A DNA stretch of 34,620 nt from a virus: positions 1-34,620 of IMG/VR virus record IMGVR_UViG_3300005831_000036, one strand, 5' to 3'. The notes below the pieces were generated by a model. The model saw nothing but the letters and a program-made list of their open reading frames with translations, was not told the DNA's origin and ran no database searches. The position numbers were made by a program, and so were the translations under genes. Each line of letters begins with the position of its first letter. The first letter of the stretch is position 1. Of the stretch, positions 5,753 to 10,865 are shown piece by piece.

Positions 5753-5766
5753 ACCCATACGGGCTA
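5753..5766 (-). repeat. 14-bp repeat 3' of tRNA-like element T2
   Basis: A second identical copy of minus-strand TAGCCCGTATGGGT, placed one or two bases beyond the acceptor-like end of T2, as the other copy is for T3. Confidence 0.7.
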
Positions 5767-5767
5767 T

Positions 5768-5859
5768 AGAAAGTGTCAGGCGTTGACCCTGAGGTGACCG
5801 TGTCGCGTCTCCGTGACCACATACCGACGTTGTAGCCTTACCCTTGCTACCTCACTTCC
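5768..5859 (-). ncRNA. tRNA-like element T2
   Basis: The best of the three tRNA-like folds. Acceptor GGAAGTG (5853-5859) pairs with CACTTTC (5769-5775) over 7 bp with one G.T. The D-stem is GTAG/CTAC around CAAGGGTAAGG. The T-stem is TCAGG/CCTGA with a 7-base loop GTCAACG at 5776-5792. Between D- and T-arms are 39 bases in which no standard 5-bp anticodon stem with a 7-base loop can be formed. The length (91) would suit a class II tRNA, but the missing anticodon arm makes it a tRNA-like RNA or a decayed tRNA. Confidence 0.45.
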
Positions 5860-5898
5860 TAGCTAGTTCCTACCCGTCCGTATACTAGCAACCGCGAC

Positions 5899-5963
5899 TA
5901 GCACTATAGAAGGATTGAACTTCTTTGACCCATCGCATTGTTACACTCGATTGTCTAGTGCTA
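5899..5963 (-). ncRNA. tRNA-like element T1
   Basis: TAGCACTA (5956-5963) pairs perfectly with TAGTGCTA (5899-5906). A canonical T-arm lies at 5908-5924: AGAAG/CTTCT around TTCAATC. Only about 30 bases remain for D- and anticodon arms, too few for a normal tRNA. It begins within a few bases of the predicted transcription start of the promoter at 5969-5997, so it would be the 5' end of that transcript. Confidence 0.4.
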
Positions 5964-5968
5964 CCTAT

Positions 5969-5997
5969 ATACTAGCATACCAGCTTAGAATATGCAA
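5969..5997 (-). promoter_or_regulatory. Promoter for the tRNA-like RNA locus
   Basis: TTGCAT, 17-base spacer, TAGTAT, with an extended -10 TGC directly before the -10. Transcription would start at about 5962-5964, at the first base of T1. This makes the RNA locus an independent unit and also feeds the SSB gene. Confidence 0.65.
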
Positions 5998-6010
5998 GCA
6001 TAAAAGTTGT

Positions 6011-6172
6011 TTATTCTACAAACTTTTTATAATCTTCTGGTTTAGCTCGCAATAATAAGCTTATCGTATTATCCTTAGCTAAAAACATAGCCATTTTTTC
6101 ACACTTTTTATCATCAAGCATTGTTTCATGCCTAAAAAAGTTTTTTAGTGTTTCAAAATCCCATTTTTCCAT
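6011..6172 (-). CDS. Hypothetical micro-protein, 53 aa
   Basis: ATG at 6170-6172 with an excellent SD (AAGGAAGGTTAAT). A compact helical, Lys/Glu-rich product with one Cys (MEKWDFETLKNFFRHE at the start; KPEDYKKFVE at the end). It follows the 179-residue protein by 12 bases, so the two are co-translated. No family is recognised. Confidence 0.65.
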   Translation of the reverse strand: MEKWDFETLKNFFRHETMLDDKKCEKMAMFLAKDNTISLLLRAKPEDYKKFVE

Positions 6173-6184
6173 ATTAACCTTCCT

Positions 6185-6724
6185 TTATTTTGTCAATTTT
6201 GCACGTTCAAATACGCGTACCGTGCAAGCCGTTTCAGGTGGTAAACTGCCTGTCTCTTTTAATTGGTCAGAAACTATCTTTTTAAGTGTCATTGCTTCGA
6301 CCTTGCTATCCCTTGAAAACTCGTAGCCTTGATTCTTCAGATTAAAAAGTAAATCTTCGTCAATCTGTCCCTTACCAAAAGCAAGCGTTTCTTTTATAGC
6401 GTCTGCATAGCCTACGCTTTCAAGCCAATCAAACAGTTTTGCTTTGTCTTTCTGTGCTACTGATACAAGGCTTTGTATAGCTATCTTTGACCCATCGTCA
6501 AACTCAGCCGTTTTTAAACCCATGCAACCTAGTAAAAGCGGTATCTCTTTCTCCAAGATTGCGTCACGTTTAGCCTTATAGTGGTCTAAGATTGCTTCAA
6601 GTGTTTCAATTGACATGCACTCCCCAAAATAATCGGCATGTGCTTTACATTCATCAAAATTAGCTGGCTCTTCGTAGCGCTCAAGCTTGATTTTCAGTTC
6701 GTCTAGTTGCTTCTTAAAGTCCAT
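6185..6724 (-). CDS. Conserved phage replication-region protein of unknown function
   Basis: 179 residues. The N-terminal helical/coiled-coil half is followed by a recognisable phage pattern: EKEIPLLLGCMGLKTAEFDDGSKIAI, LFDWLESVGYADAIKETLAFGKG, and a C-terminal MTLKKIVSDQLKETGSLPPE. Proteins with this arrangement (helix, DG-K-x-V strand, WL-x2-G motif, a conserved late TLK-x-(F/V)-V) occur in T7-like and siphoviral replication clusters beside SSB, but their role is unknown to me. It lies between KilA-N and SSB genes, consistent with DNA replication or recombination. The start codon abuts the stop of the KilA-N gene. Confidence 0.7.
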   Translation of the reverse strand: MDFKKQLDELKIKLERYEEPANFDECKAHADYFGECMSIETLEAILDHYKAKRDAILEKEIPLLLGCMGLKTAEFDDGSKIAIQSLVSVAQKDKAKLFDWLESVGYADAIKETLAFGKGQIDEDLLFNLKNQGYEFSRDSKVEAMTLKKIVSDQLKETGSLPPETACTVRVFERAKLTK

Positions 6725-7417
6725 TTAGTTACTCCTTTTAATAAGACTTATTACTTCTTCTTGCGTTTTAACAAAGCCGTTATCAATAGCAAAAGCTATT
6801 TTATCTTCTAAGCGGTAAAGGTTTTCAAGCTCTTTTTCACTTTTAGTATTTCTAATACCTGTAAAGTGTTCACCAAATACAGCCATATTTAAAGCTATTG
6901 CTATTGAAATATAATCTGGCTTACCTAGTCTTTCTAAAGCACTACTTAGCTTTTTATAAAAATTACCCGCTTCAATCCTGTTAAGAATAAGCTTGTCAGT
7001 TACCCACATTATAACTTTTGCATAGATTTGTGGATTAAGCTCCATTGCTACAAGCACCCATATATATGGGTCACACATAACACGCTTATTTTCGCCTCTC
7101 CCGGTGGTTTTATAAACACCGCAAGATTTCAAAACCTTAGTAATACTATCTTTTTCAACCATTTCCATAAAATCAGAGAATCCTGAGTTTATGACGCCAC
7201 GTTCTTTTAGTAAATAATACAAGCGTTCAGAGTTTTCTGTTTGCTTTATTATATCCTGAATATGACCTTTATCCTTCCATCCGTTCAAAACTCTTGCATG
7301 AGTATATGCTTCCTGCAAGTCTGTTAATGACATAAAGCCAGTTTGTGTTTCCTGCTTTATCACGACTCCGTAAAGATTGCGGTCTTCTTCTGACCTCATT
7401 GTTATGTTTGTTTTCAT
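6725..7417 (-). CDS. KilA-N domain protein
   Basis: 230 residues. The KilA-N core is visible as MSLTDLQEAYTHARVLNGW (about 29-47), then CDPYIWVLVAMELNPQIYAKV (about 114-134) ending in a helix before W138. This matches the family signature of a phage DNA-binding domain in which a His/Asp-Pro-Tyr block precedes an aliphatic helix. The C-terminal about 80 residues are helical (LSSALERLGKPDYISIAIAL), possibly an effector or oligomerisation part. KilA-N proteins bind DNA and often act as phage regulators. The predicted promoter -10 lies only 7 bases before the ATG and there is no SD, so the mRNA is probably leaderless. Confidence 0.8.
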   Translation of the reverse strand: MKTNITMRSEEDRNLYGVVIKQETQTGFMSLTDLQEAYTHARVLNGWKDKGHIQDIIKQTENSERLYYLLKERGVINSGFSDFMEMVEKDSITKVLKSCGVYKTTGRGENKRVMCDPYIWVLVAMELNPQIYAKVIMWVTDKLILNRIEAGNFYKKLSSALERLGKPDYISIAIALNMAVFGEHFTGIRNTKSEKELENLYRLEDKIAFAIDNGFVKTQEEVISLIKRSN

Positions 7418-7424
7418 ACTTATG

Positions 7425-7453
7425 ACTATATATCTTTATAAAATGTTTGTCAA
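7425..7453 (-). promoter_or_regulatory. Promoter of the KilA-N operon
   Basis: TTGACA (7448-7453), 17-base spacer, TATAGT (7425-7430), a near-consensus sigma-70 promoter. Seven bases separate the -10 from the ATG at 7417, so transcription would start at or next to the A of the start codon. Confidence 0.75.
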
Positions 7454-7513
7454 TGTAATTTTTATGATTGTATACGATTTTTACATTATTTTTACTATAC
7501 AGTTGTTAAGTAG

Positions 7514-9049
7514 TTATACCAGTTTTAGTATATCCGCTAGCGTTCCATGCCTAAAGCCATCAAGAAAGTTTTTCTTTTGCTCTAAAAGAGACAAAACTCT
7601 TTCATCTACCGTATCCCGTGCAATAATCCGCTTATACACGCAAGCAACGGTCTGCCCTGTGCGATGTATGCGCGCTTCTGCTTGCTCGGAATCTACCATA
7701 GAAAGCGGAAGACTATACCAGTAAATCAAATGACAATGCTGTAAGTTTAGACCCATCGATGCGCAAGCGGGATTAGTTACTAAAAACCTTACATCTCCAC
7801 TAGTATGGTCTACTATAGCCTTTTGACGCGCTTTACTATCTGTAGTGCCGTCAAATATTGCGCTAGTGTAACCTGCTTTCACTAAAGCTTCATGCACTAA
7901 CTGGATTTCTTCACTAAAAGCGCAAAAAATTATAGCCTGTTCGCTTGTGTCCTCAAGGTCATCAAGTAAAATATCTAGTTTAGGATTAGACTTTAAGCGT
8001 TGACCGATCCCCTCGACGCATACCGTCCCGCCTGTAATCTGCCTAAGCTTTTGAAACGCCGATATCTTGTTAGGTAGGGTAACAAGTTCATCGGCTACCA
8101 TAGCTAAAAGTTTATCCCTAAAATCCGAGTATATCTTTTTCTGTTCACTAGATAGATCGACGCATAAATCGACGTAAATCTTTTCAGGTAGGTCTAAACA
8201 GTCCTCTTTATGTGCCCTATAAACTACTTTATCGATTTTTTCCTGAAGTTCGTCAAGGTTTTGATAGCCTTCAATTGCTAAAAACTGTCTACCACCAGAT
8301 AAATACTTAGTCACTAAACGCGCATAACGCTGCTTAAACTGATAGAAGTTTTTACCCCAAAAGCCTTTTTGTAAAAACTCAGCCTGCATATACACGTCAA
8401 GCGGTGAATTGCGTATTTCAGTACCTGTAAGTATTACCTTGTATAGTGCTTTATCGGCGATTTTAACCACTGCCTTTGAACGCGATGCGGTAGGACTAGC
8501 AATCTTGCTGCTTTCGTCTAAAGCAAGTAATACGGGCAGTTTTTCAAGCTTCTTAAAGCATTTAGCAAGCACTTCATTTTTTACCTGGAAAGCCTCAACG
8601 TTTACAATAAAAACAGGGAAACAAGTAGTGTTGAATAAGCCGTCAAACTCTTTTTGCCATTTATCGCTTTTTGCTTTTGTGGCGTTCCAAGTAACGATTT
8701 TAGTAGATTCAATTACATGTTTAGCTATCTCTTTATGCCATGTATCACCATCTATAAGGCTTTTCGGGCAGATAACGATTAGCGCTTTGATCTTGTCTTG
8801 TTTGCGTAACATTCTAGCCATGGTTAGGGTAGTAAAGCTCTTACCCGTGCCCATATCCATAAGAAAACCAAAACCGTTAAAACAAGAATCAAAAGTTTTA
8901 AGGCATTTCTGTATAGCCCGTTTTTGATGTTCATACAGTGGGTAAGCCGTCTCAATACCATCAAATATGTTTTTAGGCTTTGAGAAAAGCGCACCTTTTA
9001 GGCTATCTGAAACGGGGACGCCTAAGTTAAGCCTTGTATCTTGGTGCAT
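7514..9049 (-). CDS. SNF2/SWI2-type DEXX helicase
   Basis: 511 residues. Motif Q/I region YPLYEHQKRAI (about 36-46), Walker A MDMGTGKS (64-71), motif II LALDESS (about 174-180, DESS in place of DEAH), and motif VI RIHRTGQ (about 460-466), with the usual C-terminal IARDTVDERV. This is the phage group of SNF2-like ATPases that lack extra domains. They probably act as DNA translocases or helicases in replication or recombination. The gene starts inside the end of the upstream 132-residue gene (23-base overlap), with a weak SD, suggesting coupling. It is one of two ATPases in the early region. Confidence 0.9.
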   Translation of the reverse strand: MHQDTRLNLGVPVSDSLKGALFSKPKNIFDGIETAYPLYEHQKRAIQKCLKTFDSCFNGFGFLMDMGTGKSFTTLTMARMLRKQDKIKALIVICPKSLIDGDTWHKEIAKHVIESTKIVTWNATKAKSDKWQKEFDGLFNTTCFPVFIVNVEAFQVKNEVLAKCFKKLEKLPVLLALDESSKIASPTASRSKAVVKIADKALYKVILTGTEIRNSPLDVYMQAEFLQKGFWGKNFYQFKQRYARLVTKYLSGGRQFLAIEGYQNLDELQEKIDKVVYRAHKEDCLDLPEKIYVDLCVDLSSEQKKIYSDFRDKLLAMVADELVTLPNKISAFQKLRQITGGTVCVEGIGQRLKSNPKLDILLDDLEDTSEQAIIFCAFSEEIQLVHEALVKAGYTSAIFDGTTDSKARQKAIVDHTSGDVRFLVTNPACASMGLNLQHCHLIYWYSLPLSMVDSEQAEARIHRTGQTVACVYKRIIARDTVDERVLSLLEQKKNFLDGFRHGTLADILKLV

Positions 9050-9425
9050 CTTTTAGCGCTTCAATACGCATATCTTTTTGGCCGTCGTATTTGGCTACAT
9101 TGCTGTAACAATGCCTAGCAGTATCATCACTGAATAATCCAAAAGGCATTACTACATAATAACTATTGTGATCATCAAATATCGCTACAGGTTCACCAAT
9201 TTGTGGTGCCCATACTTCTATAGGTCTTGCATCTTGCCAATAATTACCATTTGAATCTATAAAAACATTTTTACCATGCTTACCAAAAATTGATGCAGTA
9301 TCTTGTAAATACCATACAATAGTTTTAACTACTACAGAAAATGTATTTTGATTTGAAACAATACATTTAATACCAGGAACAAACCATTCTGGCGCACCTT
9401 CTGGTTTTACTATTTCGTACTTCAT
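9027..9425 (-). CDS. Hypothetical protein upstream of the helicase
   Basis: 132 residues, beta-rich, no TM segment, few charged clusters; contains PEWFVPGIKC, NVFIDSNGNYW and EPVAIFDDHNSYYVVMPFG. No family is recognised. The gene overlaps the upstream gene by 4 bases (ATGA) and the helicase by 23, so the trio is translated together. Its tryptophan- and asparagine-rich strands suggest a small globular domain; the function cannot be inferred. Confidence 0.7.
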   Translation of the reverse strand: MKYEIVKPEGAPEWFVPGIKCIVSNQNTFSVVVKTIVWYLQDTASIFGKHGKNVFIDSNGNYWQDARPIEVWAPQIGEPVAIFDDHNSYYVVMPFGLFSDDTARHCYSNVAKYDGQKDMRIEALKDAPRYKA

Positions 9426-9667
9426 ACACCCTCCGCTTTAGTTAAAAAATCCTTCAAGTTTTGCGCGTCGACGGCTTTTCTTGCTTCAATGACCTTATCG
9501 ATACTCTCTATGTCCTTCACTAAAGCGTGGATTGCTCTATCAAGTTTTACCTGGCGTACCTTTTGCGCGTTGTAATCGTCTAAAAGTATCTTTAGCGCCG
9601 TAGCCGTCTTTTTACTGTACTCGCTTCCGGCGTTTTCTAGCGTTTTTAATGCATCTGGTAGTGTCAT
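9422..9667 (-). CDS. Small helical protein, 81 aa
   Basis: The start is placed at 9667 (MTLPDALKTLEN) because it overlaps the TGA of the previous gene (ATGA) and has SD AGAGGCTATAAA. Almost entirely alpha-helical with a heptad pattern (KVRQVKLDRAIHALVKDIES). No cysteine, no TM segment. It could be an oligomerising partner of the helicase-region proteins, from position only. Confidence 0.65.
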   Translation of the reverse strand: MTLPDALKTLENAGSEYSKKTATALKILLDDYNAQKVRQVKLDRAIHALVKDIESIDKVIEARKAVDAQNLKDFLTKAEGV

Positions 9668-9897
9668 TTTATAGCCTCTATTTTTGCGCCACACTTTTTG
9701 TTTATTGAATAACAGGGTCTTCCTGCAGGGCGTCTAGCTTTTAGCACCGCTTGCCATTCTTTTTCGCTTAGCATTGTCCAGCCAGTTACGGCATCAATAC
9801 TTCCAATTCCCGACCGCTTTACAAGCTGTCTAGCGGTTACTTGTTTCATTCCGTCACGCTCACTATAGTAGCGTATCGGGTGCTTTTCGTTAGTCAT
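9664..9897 (-). CDS. Small putative DNA-binding protein, 77 aa
   Basis: The start is placed at 9897 (MTNEKHPIRYY), preceded by GGAG at spacing 6; an ATG 12 bases upstream lacks an SD. The middle (QVTARQLVKRSGIGSIDAV) resembles a helix-turn-helix. The C-terminus is basic, with two Cys and a GRP motif (RRPAGRPCYS). A small DNA-binding regulator is plausible. The start codon overlaps the stop of a broken gene upstream. Confidence 0.6.
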   Translation of the reverse strand: MTNEKHPIRYYSERDGMKQVTARQLVKRSGIGSIDAVTGWTMLSEKEWQAVLKARRPAGRPCYSINKKCGAKIEAIK

Positions 9898-10153
9898 GAT
9901 AAACTCCATTTAGTTCAAAACAATTTTCAAAAACTTCTTTTGTTCCTACAAAGAACTGTCCGTCATATTTACATATATAATCAAATCGGTTTACCTATAT
10001 AAAACCAAATAAAGCAGTTTTTACATTAGGATAACTTAGCTTGTTATCATAATTACCATCTAAAAAAACCTTACATTCTTCAAAATTATTCCCTGTAAAC
10101 TGGATAGCTTCAAACTGTATAGGCTTCTTTGTTATATAAACATTAACTCCCAT
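9890..10153 (-). pseudogene. Phage protein gene interrupted by an in-frame TAG
   Basis: An 88-codon frame from ATG 10153 to TAA 9890 with one in-frame TAG at 9995-9997. The first half reads KKPIQFEAIQFTGNNFEE and DNKLSYPNVKT. The part after the TAG reads FDYICKYDGQFFVGTKEVFE, with no shift of frame. The two halves form the beginning and the end of a common small phage protein family (typical ending DYI-x5-G-F-x6-FE-x3-E), so the gene was intact until one base change, or the TAG is read through. Other genes in the window stop normally at TAG (893, 1206, 1671, 30227). Confidence 0.7.
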
Positions 10154-10164
10154 ATTACCCCATT

Positions 10165-10204
10165 AAAAACAAAGCGCTCTATACTTAACAAGTACAAAGC
10201 GCTT
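10165..10204 (-). terminator. Nested-hairpin terminator
   Basis: Outer stem AAGCGCT/AGCGCTT, inner stem TACTT/AAGTA with loop AAC, followed on the minus strand by TTTGTTTTT. It separates the upstream Cys-rich gene group from the broken gene and helicase operon. Confidence 0.75.
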
Positions 10205-10223
10205 GCCCGACTTGCTTCACTGT

Positions 10224-10412
10224 TCAAGACAGAATTGCTTGCCTAATAAATACCATATCTGAATCATAGCTAATAATATTAACGTTGTCAAGGTTAATTA
10301 GTATATCTTTTACATAAAATTGATACTGTGATGCCTGGCATACATACTTAAGCGCACCATATCGAAAGGTACAACCGGTATCGTGGTAGATGCAGGTTTT
10401 ACAAGAGCGCAT
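10224..10412 (-). CDS. Cys-rich small protein, 62 aa
   Basis: ATG at 10412, SD GGGAAGG about 10 bases upstream. The N-terminus is MRSCKTCIYHDTGCTF with a further Cys near residue 25, so a four-Cys CxxC-x6-C-x10-C metal site is likely. The C-terminal half (YVKDILINLDNVNIISYD) is beta-rich. It resembles the Cys-rich micro-proteins at 3014-4544 in style. It overlaps the preceding 59-residue gene by 14 bases and is followed directly by a terminator. Confidence 0.7.
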   Translation of the reverse strand: MRSCKTCIYHDTGCTFRYGALKYVCQASQYQFYVKDILINLDNVNIISYDSDMVFIRQAILS

Positions 10413-10578
10413 GACTTCTTACCTTCCCATCCTCAACCGTTATAATAGATTTATCGGTATCAGTTACTTTAGTCAACGCCAGTGCTAGCGATTCACGGCT
10501 TATTAATCCTAGCGCTATTAATGGCTTGAAGCCGTCTATAATAGCGTTGCGTTCTGCTTGGACTTCGGTTTGATTCAT
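10399..10578 (-). CDS. Small hypothetical protein, 59 aa
   Basis: ATG at 10578 with SD AAAAGGAATAAACC. Helical N-terminus (MNQTEVQAERNAIIDGFKP), then LGLISRESLALALTK. No Cys. The stop overlaps the next gene by 14 bases and the start overlaps the previous gene's stop, so it lies inside a tightly packed three-gene unit. Unknown function. Confidence 0.65.
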   Translation of the reverse strand: MNQTEVQAERNAIIDGFKPLIALGLISRESLALALTKVTDTDKSIITVEDGKVRSHALL

Positions 10579-10799
10579 GGTTTATTCCTTTTGTATAAAT
10601 CTCGGCATCTTCTACCATACAAAAAAAACGCTACAATTTTATTTACTTTTTTTCCTGTGTTAGGGTTATAAAGACCCCCTATGTCGTGGTAAGTGCATAA
10701 ACAATCTTCGCAAGATTCGCCATGTTTTGCTATACATTCGTATTCATATCCACAGTCTGTCGAATATCTATGGCTAGTACATTTTGGTAAACGAATCAT
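10575..10799 (-). CDS. Cys-rich small protein, 74 aa
   Basis: The start is taken at 10799 (MIRLPKCTSH) because GGAGGACAAT lies directly before it; ATGs at 10847 and 10811 lack an SD. The Cys series is KCTSH, DCGYEYEC, SCEDCLC and RRC, giving eight Cys in 74 residues plus nearby His. A metal-binding fold is likely, with a basic C-terminus (YGRRCRDLYKRNKP). It is the first gene of an operon with its own promoter at 10819-10847. Confidence 0.65.
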   Translation of the reverse strand: MIRLPKCTSHRYSTDCGYEYECIAKHGESCEDCLCTYHDIGGLYNPNTGKKVNKIVAFFLYGRRCRDLYKRNKP

Positions 10800-10818
10800 A
10801 TTGTCCTCCATATCTATA

Positions 10819-10857
10819 ATACTAGCACACCTGATTAGGATAGTCAAGCGTGCTAGT
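10819..10857 (-). promoter_or_regulatory. Promoter embedded in an inverted repeat
   Basis: TTGACT (10842-10847), 17-base spacer with extended -10 TGC, TAGTAT (10819-10824). The arms ACTAGCAC (10821-10828) and GTGCTAGT (10850-10857) form a perfect 8-bp inverted repeat that brackets the -35 and covers the -10. This suggests control by a symmetrical DNA-binding protein. Confidence 0.7.
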
Positions 10858-10865
10858 GATTTTTT

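Noticed and set aside
5555-5797. 80-codon plus-strand frame in the tRNA-like region
   Set aside because: It has no clear SD and runs opposite to the operon. It is a shadow of the minus-strand structured region, and its hydrophobic look comes from the complement.
5768-5859. Selenocysteine tRNA for T2
   Set aside because: Its acceptor is 7 bp, not 8, the D-stem is 4 bp, and no UCA anticodon loop can be placed.
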